Part shown: positions 33,401 to 46,800 of the stretch, in pieces | Layout of the letters: every line of letters begins with the position of its first letter | Numbering within the stretch: position 1 is the stretch's first letter | Assembly: GCF_031877795.1 (NCBI RefSeq) | Contig: NC_133933.1 | Span: 20,922,029-20,986,028 of the forward strand | Source of the DNA: Strix aluco | Taxonomy: Eukaryota > Chordata > Aves > Strigiformes > Strigidae | Reading direction: 5' to 3' | Length of the DNA stretch: 64,000 nucleotides | Notes under the pieces: model-generated | Databases searched by the model: none | Told to the model about the DNA's origin: nothing | What the model saw: only the letters and a program-made list of their open reading frames with translations | Made by a program: the position numbers and the translations under genes

Positions 33401-36400
33401 ATATGTAAGAAGAATTTTACTTATCTACTGAAAAGTGTGTGTTTAAATGAAAGGTATGTTAGATTGCTTCTACACCACTTTTCCTGTAAAGCATCTTGGT
33501 TTTGACTTGGCCAACTTTGAGCTATCCTGACTTCCATTGCTCTCCAACAGATGAGGTTCTGACATGTTATGCATAATTCTCTATTAATTCCTCAAAGGAA
33601 TTAGTCTCTTTTTAAAGTAAAATGCAAAAAACTAATCAAGAAAATGTGTGAAAGAAGCCAAATTTATCTAGCCACAATGTGTCAGCAAAAGGACCCAGTC
33701 TCATCTGTGACCAGAAACATGGGTGATGCTTTTTTGTTGTTGTGTACTTGAACTTAGAAAAATGTTACAGTGAAAAAAATGGCCTGTTCTGAAAATCAAA
33801 ATTAAGAAAACTGCAGATTTTCAGAACAGTAAAGTGCTGCATTTAAGTACCTAAAACACTAAACAGTTTAAAAATTTAGGATTTTCAGGACCTCCATTGA
33901 TGTTATCATTTTATGATTTCTCTGCAGCTAGAAAATCATGATTGTCCTCCTAGTGGGCCTCAACATTTCTGTCTGGAGCTGATTCTGATTCCAACGTTTC
34001 CATTTGATTCTGATTCTGTTCTCTTTTGACTGTGGGCTTTGGCTGCCAATCTTTTATAAAAATGCTTTGTCTAATTTGAGGTTTTAGTACAAAGCTCTTG
34101 ACAACTAGTCTGGTCTAATTAGCCCTTTCCAAAAGCCTAATCAAAACAAGGCAAGTGCCTTTTTGTGTGTTGAACTGGTTGATTTAAAGCCTTGTAAGGA
34201 GGCTACAGACCTCTTCAACCAACTCTACTATATGGTAAATTCATACATTTTCCTTAGTGAAAGCAAAACTTTTCAGTAGACATCCAAGCTAACAGCTCTC
34301 TCTTCAGCCCATCTTTGTTGGCTAGAGTGCGTTTGTCTTGGGGCATGGAGTGGTGTGACATAGCCAGTGTGTCTCACATAATTCACTGCCAAGTCCTAGA
34401 GGGTACAAGCCACTATCATTTTTAACGAAGAGACAGCTGGATGAGATGAGCCACAAGTACCTTCACTTCATCTTTTGATCTCCAGGTAAGATCCACAAGA
34501 TACTCCATTACCATTAGGATTTTATGGAAGTAGCTAAGATGCACTTGTGTTGGTGAGAGCAAGCTGCCTCTTTTGCAGAGAAGCTCAAAGCATCACTGTC
34601 TCTCTGCTAAGGGAGGATTGCATGCAACTTAGTTTTGCCCTTCAGATCTGGTCTCTCATATCCAAGAGCAGATGGCTGCTCCTGTTCTTCCAGTAAGATG
34701 GTGCTGTCTGCTTGGAATGCCATGACAGAGCAGCGCAAATCTACAGCTACACTCCCAAAGGGAAGGAGGAGAAGCAGTATGACACTCGTACTTCTGCGCC
34801 AGTTCTGCTAAATGGGGAGACAAAGTCAAAATCTCAATTTTGTATCTTCCTTATTCTGGGAGACTGACCCCAACCCAGTGAGTACTGCAAGTCTCCTTGT
34901 ATGAAGGGACGCACCAGACCTGGGGAAGGAGAGATGTGAGAGTCTGACCTTCCTTTGCATGCTGAGCCCAGGCTCCCTCTCCCAGTGTTATCTTACCCAG
35001 TGTTAGTCTCCCAATTCACAAGTTCCTCTCCTTGGGAGGATTTCTGTGTCCATCTCTGCCCACTGATAGCAAGTTGAAACTCAGCTGATAGACACCCAGG
35101 GAAGGTGTGTCTGACAGATTACTTGCAACTTAATAAACAACCAAGTATGTTTGCTTCTCCATAGGAGCAAGACAGAGTCATTTAAATGGGTAAAGACCTC
35201 TGCCTGGACATGTTCTTTCTCTTCAAGAGCATCTGACTCTGTCTGAGAACAGGCTGAATTTAATTAACAATAGAGAAGAGTCGCCCATGAATGTAAGTTT
35301 GTTCATGTTTTTTCTGTTTCTCGGCTACTTCACCAAATTTCCATGCAGGGCTTACACACTACTTGTGCTCTATGCATGCATGCCTTCTGAAATGCCTACA
35401 ACAATTGTTTTTCAGTTCCTTAGCCCAACCTTTCCTGATGTTTCCTCAGCTCCTTCCTGTGCTGGCATGTTTGGAAAGATCTTCCAACCCTGACTGTGTA
35501 CGGGCTGATGCAGCCACCACATCTAGCAAGCTTCCTACTTCTAGCTGCTTCCACTTACTGGAGGACCCTCCTGTGAGCCAGAGATCTTGTGGAGATGTAG
35601 CAAAGCAACAGGCTTTCTCTTCTCTTGGCCAGCAACCTTCTCTTCCTTTACTTGATGAAAGTCAGTACTGATGATACCTGATATGGAAAGATTGGTTTGT
35701 ACTTTGAGTGTAGTGATATGTGCTATGGCTTTAGTACACCAGGGAATTTGGGAGACAATTTCCACCAATGTTGCAATGTTTCATTCACATGTGGATAGAA
35801 GCCTGTGTTACATTGTGTATAAGAGATCTACCCAAAGAGCCAGTTAGCACTGATCAAAAATGCAAATCTGATGCTTCAAAGCAAAGACCAGGAAAGGATG
35901 GATCTTTTTGCCTGGTTTTGTGACAAAATTGTGTATGTCCACCAAGTGAACTGAATTTTGTCCTACCAACATACATCATACCCTTCTCTGGTGAGAGGTA
36001 CACACCTTTAACCAATCCGAGTGTTGATTCAGGCCTGTGAAAATCAAGGCACCCTCATTCTACGGCCAAAGATTTCTGTCCAGTAATACTACATCAAGCT
36101 GGTATTTTTTCAGTAGTTTTGCCTTTTCCTACTGAGGTCTCTGTCGAGTGGTACAGGAAGGATAAGTGCTGTTTCTGCTGCTGCTGCCAAGTAAAGCACT
36201 GAATAAATGTCAAAATATTTGCATCCTAAACAAGCTGTCCATTCTTATTTTTTCCTGTAGGGCATAATCATCTTTATTCCAGACAGGTTCTCTCACTCCA
36301 TCAAGATCAACCTGGCCTACTTTATATGTAAACTTTCGTTTGCTGAGCTAGATTCTAATATCTTTTTATTTTAAAACCAAATTGGAAAACCTGTGAACAT

Positions 36401-38394
36401 CTAGGCAGAGTGAATATTGCAGAGTCTGATTCTCCTCTTCTCTCGTGTGTGCTTACTTGGCCCTGTACAAAGTAGGCTTGAGTTTTGCCAGTCTGATCCG
36501 AGAGCATTTACAGCCACACAGGTGAAGGATCACACAAGTTACAGGCAAAACAAGCTGTCTTTTTAGCTAGAAATTGCCAACATGCTTTAATGCCCTGAGA
36601 ATGTTTCCCAGATAAGATCAGTCCACCCTCTGTTAATTGATAAATGCAACCATGGCTGTTATTGTGCTCTATTTTCATTATTTTGTTGCTTGTACTAATG
36701 CAGATTAACTGGATCCTGTGGAATTGCTCTTGGTTTCTATGCAAATACCTGTCATCTTTATGTCTCAATCAATCTCACTGGAAAGAGTAGTAAAAAAAAA
36801 TAAAATAAAACTGTACTTTTTTTGACAAGCAGATGTTATGTTTCAGCTAACGTTCTTTGGTAACTAAATTTTATTTAAATGATCAAAGAGATGGTGAAAT
36901 ATTAAGTAGTTACTTTCATTGCATCAAGGACAAACCCAATGAAGCTTTAGTGAGCCACTGGAGCGAGTTACACTACTTGATATGCAGTTTAGTGTTTACC
37001 AGTTACTGTTCAATCAGATATCTTTGAGAAGTAGCCTGCAAACCTTAAAAGGATTGCTGGGTCAAAATGAATGCTAGCGTGACATCATGCGATAATTTTC
37101 ACTGGACTCTTTGCCAGAGGAGGAGAAAAATGAAACAAGACCAACCAACGAAATAAGCTAAGAGTGAGGATTTAGATTTATGGTAAAGAAAATGAGGTGC
37201 AGGTGGGATGTGATGAATTCTGAAATTCTTCAGCATTAGGAGAAGGAATCAGAAGAATCTCCTTTGAGAGGATGTACATGATGTTTATTTGTGCAAAGTG
37301 ACCTTGTGATCCAAAAGCCATTAATTTGATAGCACAGAACGTGATCGCCACCCTGTGGTTGCTGGTAGAATTAGGTTAATATAATATGTTCCCTAATTAA
37401 AAAGTAATTAATCCTTCCTACTGTCTGCAGCAAAGGTTTTTGCATGCGCTTTTTGGATGCAGCTGGGAGCTCAGAGGGGGTGGAACAACGCTGGTTACTC
37501 CCTTGGGAATGGGGTTGAGAGCTGAGGCTCTAGCCTAACTGGGGAGAGAGGATTTATTTTGGAGATGTTTAGCTTCCAAATCTTACCTCTGTGTGTGAGC
37601 TATATATTTTACAGGTTCCTGAGTTGTTGGAATTTGACTCCATTCTCACAGGATGATGAAAGACACATCCCAAACAGAAGCCGTATGGGAAAAGTGTATT
37701 TTTCTATAATTCTACATTAGAAATTGCCCAAACATTTTTCTTGAAGTTTCCCATGAAAAAAAATCAGCATGCAATAAATGCCTGGAGGGAACTGTCCACA
37801 ATGTTAGTCATAGTTTAATAAGAAAACAGCCTTACATTTCCTTAGCAGTTTTCTGAGAGAAAGCTCTGCCTCCCAAGGGCAATTTTATGCAGGAGACTAT
37901 CTGTATGTAGGCTACTTTAGCTAAGACTTTCTCCTTTTGCAGAGGAAGGCTGAGAAGATTAAGTCCCCTACTCTTAAACCATCTTATATAAGTGGCTTCT
38001 TATCTTAAAACTTCAGCTCAGTTTAACCAAATTTTAAGCAACATAAAATAAAAGCCTCAGGTGGTGTCAGGTGATGTTTTTAATAAGCCTGGATTCCAAT
38101 ACTATCTGTATTTTTGTGAATGCTTAGTGCTCATGTAAGATGTCCACTATTATAGGGAATAAAGCCAGGTACAGTGCAGCCAGGTACAGAAGAAGCCTTC
38201 CACAGAGCAGGGGTGCTGTAGCTCTCTGCACGGGTAGCTTGAGCTGCACATGGGATAGTTGGGCTGTCTGGGGCTGGGAACAGTCTCCAGGTTTTGCAGT
38301 CCTAATGTGCAGGAAATTTCTGTAGTGTGGACTGCAGCTTCAATGAAGAAGAATGTTTTGCAGACATAAAGCAAGATCTGGTCGATGGTGCTTG
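27411..38394. other. AT-rich DNA without a supported gene
   Basis: No recognisable exon, RNA gene or mobile element. Simple runs occur at 28114-28129 (TA repeat) and about 29268-29284 (T run). Open frames are short and lack codon-like composition or familiar motifs. Confidence 0.45.
28114..28129. repeat. (TA)n microsatellite
   Basis: Eight TA units in a row. Confidence 0.85.
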
Positions 38395-38534
38395 GTTGGT
38401 TTTCTGCATCTTTGTGTTGGATAATAAATCTCTCATCTCAGAGGAGCTGGAGTTGGTCTCTTCTCAGAATACCTCTCTAGTGCCATACTATTTCTAAGCT
38501 ATTCAGAGAGACAATCCAAGGGTGACCAGTGCAA
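38395..38534 (+). repeat. Left source/partner of the 39.5-kb duplicated patch (140 bp)
   Basis: Matches 39471-39610 over 140 aligned bases with two differences seen (CATACTA/CATACCA and CCAAGGG/CCGAGGG) and no gap. Same orientation. No mobile-element hallmarks at its ends. Confidence 0.92.
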
Positions 38535-39450
38535 ACTTTACTCACCTGTAATTTAATTTAATTTAGAACTTAAAGATCTGAAAAGTTAAGTGAATACATT
38601 TAAACCGCAGCACACTTAACCTTCAGCACAAATTAGCCAGTGTGGACTGCCCACCTTGCGGTGGGAGCTTATGCCAACATTTTTCTTCTACCAAATGCTT
38701 TTCCATCACACTGAGATCCTGTAAAGGACAGGAATAAATATAACCAGTCACCTCAAAATCAAGATTGGAGGTGAAGAAATATAACAGCAGTGCAGTGTTA
38801 CCATGGTAACAAAAGCTCTAAAGTGATCTAATCTACTGTTAAATTCCAGCTCAGAGATGAACAAAATCAACATAACAGAATAAATGTTACACTGAAAAGG
38901 GAACGAGGATATTTTGAGAGTGCTATTATGTTTGTGTCTTAAAATACAGCATAAAAACCATATTTGAAAAGAGAGGGAATTTGGGGACATTTGAGTTGCA
39001 CATTTATCATATTTGTTTCTAATTAATATCCTGTGAGGTTAGCTGTCAGGTGACTTTTTAACATACTGCCTGAGTTTACTCTCACAGACGTATTGCTTTT
39101 CAGAATATTCCCCTCCTGTCACTCCGGTTGCGCAGATGGAGAATGGTAGCCCCATACACTATATGTCCCAGATTTTTCAAGTCGTTAAAGCCTCACACCC
39201 CTCGCTGTTGCAGGACCTAAATGAGTTCAAACGTTGAATCTCTTCTAAAAATTAGGTTAGACCATGAGGAGTGTCTGAAGGGGCTTGTACTGCTAGGCAG
39301 AGCTGTTTTCAGTGGTGAATGTTGATATGTCAATAACTATTTTCATTCTGTTTCAAAAAAGCAGCAAATCTTTAAAACGTCCCATGAAGTTCATTCCCAA
39401 AAAAATGTTAGTTTTGAGAAAATTTGAAGTCCTGAGATGTGGTTGGTTGG

Positions 39451-39618
39451 TTGGTTTTCTGCATCTTTGCGTTGGTTTTCTGCATCTTTGTGTTGGATAA
39501 TAAATCTCTCATCTCAGAGGAGCTGGAGTTGGTCTCTTCTCAGAATACCTCTCTAGTGCCATACCATTTCTAAGCTATTCAGAGAGACAATCCGAGGGTG
39601 ACCAGTGCAAGGTGACCA
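39451..39618 (+). repeat. Duplicated patch, first half (copy of 38.4 kb)
   Basis: 39471-39610 copies 38395-38534. Just before it, 39451-39470 repeats the first 20 bases of the copied block (GTTGGTTTTCTGCATCTTTG) once more. Just after it, GGTGACCAG (39611-39619) repeats the nine bases seen 15 bp earlier. These stutters at both junctions are typical of a slipping or switching polymerase. Confidence 0.85.
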
Positions 39619-39815
39619 GACTTTGTGTCTTGGCTTTTCTGTGCGATATTTATTTGGTATAAATAGTCAGATTTGCTGGTCTGAACTTTCCCCAGTTTTT
39701 GATTAATCCCTTAAAAAACAACTCAAAAATCTGTGTGTCTCTACTGAAACCTGTTTAAGTGAGGAGTACTGCATGTGTGATTTCTTTTAGGACTCTTACT
39801 GGAATATTACTACTT
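39619..39815 (+). repeat. Duplicated patch, second half (copy of 43.65 kb)
   Basis: 197 bp identical to 43647-43843 except for one base (GCGATATTT against GCAATATTT), same orientation, no gap. It follows directly on the first half of the patch. Neither copy has target duplications or a poly-A tail. Confidence 0.93.
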
Positions 39816-42299
39816 CATGGCATATCACTCTGAGGACGGACACCATGTATTACCTGAACAGGCAGAAAGCACCAATTTTCTTTCAAGTTTTGTTTTAATA
39901 TCGTTAAAGACTCTGGAGCTTCAGCTATCATTGAAGATTAGCTGTGATTTTGGTTTGAGGGATTGGAAGTTGGGTTTTTTTTAGGTTAAGCAGTCTCTGC
40001 TTGTGCTGTAAGTTTGAGATTGTAAATAGCTATTTAAGCATTACTAAAGTAGATAAGATGAGAAAATCATATTAGTAGTCTAGCTGTTTGATATAATTTT
40101 GACATCTGCATAATAATGTAAAAGTAGAAAGAAAATATCTGAACTAGCACCAACACAGTTGAAATAATTTCCAAAGAAATTTGATAACAGACATTTTTAA
40201 ATGTTCGCTATAAAGAAAACAGATTTTAGTGACAGTTTGACCCAGTCCCTCTGAATCTAAGCATCTGGCATGTATTTCATAACAAGATATGTCTTCATGA
40301 TTAAAGACACCCCAGAATTTCTCTCTGCTCCATACTGAAGACTAAATTAACTTTGTGTGTGTTTTAAATGTAGGTCTTTGGCTGTATTTCATCAGCAAGG
40401 AACAGGTGAAAATAAAATTTGCAGAGCATGTCTTTTGGTTTACGTTAATAGCTTATAAACAGCATGTGAACAGCATGCTTTAGAGTTAAGTTTTCCTTTT
40501 CCAATGGGAGATGTGCTCTTAGAAAATGACAACTCATTTGCATGCAATTTACACACTGCATTTTTGCAGGAATACATTTGACTTTTTGCACTATTCTCTG
40601 GTAGTTGCATTTAATTTTCTCAGTGCAGAATAGAAGCATTAAGATCAGATTTTAAAAGGCAGATCCTACATTCTTTGCATATGTAGACAAAAGCACTATC
40701 TGCAAAGAAGAGAGGCCTCTCTTTCTAGCTCTCTCTTGCACACTGTGTAAAATCTAATCATTTTTTTCTGGTATCAAATCATGTATGTGTTTCTTTCTCC
40801 GTTATACCATGCTGATCACTGTGGTATCTTCCATAAAGTTCTTGCCTCATTATTGAAAGGTAGGGAAAGTAAAGCTATTTCTGAGGCAATAATCCTTGCT
40901 TTTATGGTCTATTCTCCTTCACATTGATTGCTTGAATTTGAAACTCTCATGACATTTTGCAGGCAATAAAAAACAGAGGAATAATGTGTTTCTTTTCACC
41001 AGTATATTCTTATTAAGCCAGACAGAGCTGCTTACAAACTTGGTGCAGTCACTGTCACCAGATTCAGGTAAATGAGGAAAAAGAGCAATTTCCATGAAGG
41101 ATGGAGCTGGAGCTTCCTTCGGCTGTTTTACAGGTATCTTTTGCTTTTTGAGCTCAATTTGTCCTCATTCTGTTTGAGCCTTCACTGAACTTTCATGGAT
41201 GGAGTTCTCTGGGGAGGAAAAAATACCAACATTCTCCTCTCAAACTAAGCACTAAACCAGTATTCTAAAGTGCAGTGCAGTTTCCAAAGGGACTGGGATA
41301 ACTAGAGTCTCTGCCCCTCCATGTACTTTAGGATGTGTTACACTGTAATGGAGATTTTTGGGGTCCTGCTGGACCTATGTGGTTTCTTCACATTAATGTA
41401 TTCAAAAATGCAAGATGATATATATTGATGCAGAGGAACAATGTCGAACTAGTGATTCAATTTTCAGGCATATCTCCTCAACAGGGTTAAGATCCTTGTT
41501 GCGTGTGGAAGACACCACTGGATGCAAAAGAATATTTATTCTGGTTTTTTTTTTCATATTTCATATATATAGCAAGTAAATATAGCAACATGCAGAGAAT
41601 CTTGTAGGTGAGTACTACTTCGACATCTTTTTTTTGTCAAACCTGAATTATTATTTTAGTTACATTTAGAGCTTCCAGTGAGGGTTTCAATCCCTACACA
41701 TCTTGCACTGTGCAATCATATTTTAAGTAGACTGGACAGCTTATAATTCAGTCTGATAATTGGGAAAGGGAAGATCTAAGTGAGACCAAAGTGGTTTAGG
41801 CTTATTACAGAGGGAGCAGGTGGTTTACAATGCCATGATAGGATGGGAATGTGAGAAATTCCTGCTCTCAAGTCTTCACCAAACTCTGAGCAATTTTGTG
41901 TAGATTTTTTTTAATCCTGAGAGATGGCCCATTAAAAACTCTTAGCTACTAGGGAACCCTTACCCTCAAGACTATATCCAGCTGCCCAGAGCATACTCAG
42001 CCAAATTCAGACTTAGCATAAGAAGGTGCAACTTCTCAGGAGTATGAGGTCTAAATACAATAGGGAAGCCATCACAACATGGATGAAAGTGGCAAAGAAG
42101 TACAGCTTTATATTTTATAAATCCAAAGTACAAAATGAGTGAGATATAAATGTCTAAATAAGCAGGGGGAAAAAAACAAGCGAAGTTAGTAAAGAGAAAA
42201 TAAAGATCCAAAAAACAGGACCTGATTACCCTTTCATTAAGTCCATGTCTGTTCTTTTGGTGTTTCTCATTTCCAACCACTTTGCAGACAAGTGCAAAG
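39816..42299. other. AT-rich DNA without a supported gene
   Basis: I see no recognisable exon, RNA or mobile element in this stretch. Open frames are short. Confidence 0.45.
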
Positions 42300-42324
42300 A
42301 ATGTCTTACTGGGGATGACCAGTG

Positions 42325-43640
42325 GTCCATGTAGCCCTGTGTCTTGTTTCTGATACTGGCCAGGAGCAGATATTTGTGAAAAGAACATAAGAGCAGAGCA
42401 AGTGTATGGTTACAATTCTTCCAACACTTCCCCAGTTTCTGGCGGTCTGTGGTTATCGACTTAGAGATCAAGTCCGCTGTTGTAGTCACATCTTTCTGGC
42501 TGTTATGGGTCATTCCTTCCATGAATTTATTTATGTGTCAATTATTTACGTGTCTTGGGGTTTGTTTTTTTTTTTCCTAGACCTGTTTATACAGCTGGCT
42601 CCCATAGTGTCCTTGGCAATGAGTTTTGACATTTTAGTTACAGATTTAGTCAAAATGATAAACCTGTTTTCTTTTCCTAGTTTTAAAACTGCTGCCTGAT
42701 AAAACAGAAATTAAGAAGAATCAAATCAAACTGGGGAATAATGAAAAACTTGTTCTCTAAACTCCTTTGCGATGACATTCCTTATTTTTGCATGATTCCA
42801 TCTTATCTTTCCTTGGTCATTGTTTTCCAAGTTTAGAAAGCCTTAGTCCGTACGATCTTTCTTTGTATGGATGATGTATTGTTTCTTGAATCACTTTGTT
42901 GTCTTTATCTGTTTTCTTCTGCTGCTCTATCCTTTAGAGGTGGGGTGCCTAGGAAGGGATGCAGTATTCAAGCTGTGGGAACACCATGGGTTTTTAAAGT
43001 GGCATAATGATGTTTTTGCTGTTGTTTTTCATTCTTCTTTAATGATTCTTACCATTCTGCTTTCCTTGCTCACTGCCCCTGAGCCGTGAACTGACATTTT
43101 CAAAGAACTATCCATAATGACTCCAAGATCTTTCCTGAATGTTGAGAGATAATTTAGAGTACATTAATAAATCTATATATGTTTAGACCTTTTTTCCCCC
43201 AAATGTTATGCTTTAAATTTCATCTGACATTGATTGATTGTCTCGTCACTCAGTATTGTGAGATCATTCTGCTACTTGTCGCAGTCAGTTTTCATTTTTA
43301 GTACCCTGAATAATTTTGAAGCATGAAGAAACTTTGTCACCTCACTCTTCATTCCTTTCTTGAGCTTTAAATACGCTGAAGAGGATTCATATGGGCCCAC
43401 AGTTTAACTTCCCTATGTTATGAAAAATGACTATTTATTCTTATGCTTTGCATTCTACCTTTTAATAAGTCATTTATCCTGTAAAGGACATTCCTTGTAG
43501 TTTCATACAGTTTAATTTTTTCAAGAGCCTTTGGTGAGAAACCTTGTCAAAACCCTATTGGAAATCCAAGTATAGAAGATCAATTGAAACAGCCTCATCC
43601 CCATTTATCATCTCTTTCACAGAGCCTGGATACCATCATG
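42325..43640 (-). mobile_element. Old L3/CR1-like LINE remnant
   Basis: The + strand reads like the reverse complement of an amniote-ancestral CR1/L3 LINE. Landmarks are TGGTCCATGTAGCCCTGTGT (3' region), AGGTGGGGTGCCTAGGAAGG with GCAGTATTCAAGCTGTGGG, CAAAGAACTATCCATAATGA with CTCCAAGATCT, CCTCACTCTTCATTCCTTTC, and AGCCTTTGGTGAGAAACCTT with GTCAAAACCC. The order matches such LINEs end to end, with many indels. It is far more diverged than the other CR1 copies. Identification is from remembered family features. Confidence 0.7.
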
Positions 43641-43646
43641 AGACGT

Positions 43647-43843
43647 GACTTTGTGTCTTGGCTTTTCTGTGCAATATTTATTTGGTATAAATAGTCAGAT
43701 TTGCTGGTCTGAACTTTCCCCAGTTTTTGATTAATCCCTTAAAAAACAACTCAAAAATCTGTGTGTCTCTACTGAAACCTGTTTAAGTGAGGAGTACTGC
43801 ATGTGTGATTTCTTTTAGGACTCTTACTGGAATATTACTACTT
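43647..43843 (+). repeat. Right source/partner of the 39.6-kb duplicated patch (197 bp)
   Basis: Nearly identical (one difference) to 39619-39815. It begins a few bases after the last recognisable LINE sequence. It is single-copy in the window apart from the patch. Confidence 0.93.
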
Positions 43844-46800
43844 ACTCTTTTCTGATCTTAAACCTTCCTTGTTTACATTTTGGTTTGAGACAGTCACTGA
43901 CTTTTCTCCTGTAAAGAAATTATGTGCTACTTATCTTAATTATTTCCTAACAAACACTGAACTAATTGATTTCAGTTGTCTAATAAAGCACAATCCTTTT
44001 AACCAATTGTTGCTTGTAGAAACTCTGTGGCAGACACACTACTATTGATATATTATTTTGAAAAAAATCTTTGCTTTTTGTAAATTGACCCTTAAAATCT
44101 CTTTTGCCTGTCCATATTATGGTTTTCAGATTTGACTTCCTAACATGCCCTTTCCCATTTTCTTCAGATCAATATATCTTCCAGTTCTTGATTTGTTGAG
44201 TTTGCTGGAAGCTTGAACATAGCTCCCAATGTGATTTGTTATCCTCCTTCCCTTCCTTCACAAGAAAAAATGAAATGGTTAACAATATTGACGTGTGAAT
44301 TATCTCCGCAAGGCACTCAAATCAATCCCATGCTGAGGGATTTCATCTCCCCCACTGCTCTCTGGAGACTTGATGAAATGTGAGGATAAATGAAGACACA
44401 GCAACGTGGGCTTCAGTATGTTGCTAATGCATTGCTGGTTGAAGTCAGTGTTGCTGTATCTTCGGTGCCAGCACTACTAGAGACGGGTATATTGAAGTTC
44501 AGTAGCTTTGCTGCCTCCTCTCCTGCCTGCAGTGCAGGCATCACTCAATCACTGCCTACAACAGAGCTTTTTGCCACCTCAGGTGTCTGAGGTATGTCAC
44601 CTTAGATGGACGTTAATTTCAAACCCAAATATAGTATTCGTAGTTCACTTTGTGTGCCTGTACATGGTTTCTATCAGATATCCGTGTATGTTCTGAAATC
44701 AGTATGCCATGAAAGCAACTCCATGAATGCACTTGTTATTAATGTGCCTCATTTGTTTTGCTATTAATATGCCCAGTGCTGCTACAGACATCAGTAAAAT
44801 ATCTTGCTAAGAAAATGCCTCTTTAAAAGGAGACTCCACACAATGATTCACCATCTTGGAAATAATGAGAAGAAAAGCTGTAGGTACACACTGTCTGACT
44901 GTACAGACAGCTTGTTCTTCAATTTTGAGAAGGGCAGCCTTTAAGAATATCTTGGTCAGAGTGTGTAAGTGTAATGACAGGTGCTTGCAGGAAAGAAAGA
45001 TAATGTTTCTATAGCAGAAGGTTTTGTTGACTGGAAGCAGATTTGAGTTTGGACCTACAGCCAGTTTATGAAAAAAGACTAAAACAAAAGAACCTCCTCC
45101 CCAAGCCAGATTTCATCAAGAAAATATTTAAGGACAGACCAATATTGAGCTTCTCTGAATGGGATACTATTTAAGGTTTGCTTCACCTACTGTAAGAGCT
45201 AGCAACTGTTTTTTAGACAGGATATTCTGGTGAATGTTGTAACATCTTTCTGATGAGGTACCCTGCTGCCTGCCAAGTCAGTCCAAACCTGGACCTCACA
45301 GCAGTTAAACTTCAGGTTTAAACCTCAGTGTTATATACTAAATACAGGGACTATATCTGCATAGTTAAATATGCTCCAGGTTCAGTAAACACAGGAGTTG
45401 CTAAGTTCGTGAAGAAACATATAGGATGTTATTCATACAAAATAAACATTGTGAAAAAATTCTTTCCATTAAGACGTCTAGTTTCAGAATCTTGCAATGT
45501 TGTAGAAGGTATTTAGGCAACAATTTTGTAAAACTTTTAAGAACATGAGGTCTGACTGAGTTAGGACTTTCTGCTAATGAAATCGTACATAACTGCCGTG
45601 ATGCTAATAAGTGTAGTATCTCAGATTTCAAGATCTTTTTCTGTGAAAATACTCAATGTTTAATGACTGTGAATTTGGAGTTTTCCAAAGCTTTTTAGGG
45701 GTTTAACTTTTATTTTCTGTCTGACACTAGTATAAATGGCTTTTAAAATGGTTAAACAATCCATACTAAATAATTATGGTTTCCGTAGTCTTGGTTTTGC
45801 ATTGGCATTGATACCTTTCCTTTTTATGGTAATGACAATTGTTAAGCTATATATCAATCTTTATCAGTTCTTCCTATTCAGTTTCACTTTTACATATGAA
45901 ATACTATTAGGGTTGAAAGAAATCTCTAATAGGTTATTTAATCTCCTTTTAACTGTAATAAAAGTAATTTCCCTACTGTAGACCATCTCTAATCCATGGA
46001 TATCCCAGTCTAGGATATTACTAATAAGCATGATATCTTATTCCTAATGCTATGTGTTCTGTCATTATTTCACTCTATCTTTTCACAAATTTGATGACAA
46101 ATTGAGTATGGGTGCTTATACATCTGGTCTTATATTTTCTCCTGAACAAGCAGTGTGTAATTTAATATTTTCTTTGGCATTTTAAGCATTTTTTTTTGGT
46201 CACATCTGCCACTTGTAGTTCAGTCTTTGTACTGGAACACTGTTTTTATCTCTGAAGATAACTTTTATTCCTTACAAGCTACTGTATCACACCTGCACCT
46301 TCAAAATTTGGTCCCCCTATTTGCAAAATGCATTGATTTCTCATAGTTTTAATATTTGTAGGCCAAACATTGAGTATGGAGTAAGGGAGGGGGGATTATT
46401 CTTACTTTGAATATTATTTTCAAACGTCTTTCCTTTAAACTCCATTTTTGCAGGTCTCTTACATTTTTATATAAGATAATCAGATATATTTTTGAAATGT
46501 AAAAGGTTCTTACAAAACTGAAATTATTTCTTTTTACATTAAAGTATCCAGAACAGTCACCACTTGTGTTTTACTCAGCCAGGGTCTTTCTCAGGTGTGA
46601 AAGGCAGAACTTTGATACTCTTCTTTCACTACATTTTAAGGAGCTCTCTGTCCGTGCACCAGTAGATCAGTAGGAGAATATCAATGTTGAGATCTGTGAT
46701 GCAAATGTCAGAGAAAAATTTGCACTAAAAGCTAGTACAAAAGCTACTGCAGCTGTAGAAAGTTTCCGTCCATTTGTATTAATAATCTACCTTTGTGGGT

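Noticed and set aside
41972..42388. 138-codon minus-strand open frame
   Set aside because: Its 5' part overlaps the 3' side of the old LINE and the rest is hydrophobic AT-driven sequence. It is not a gene.
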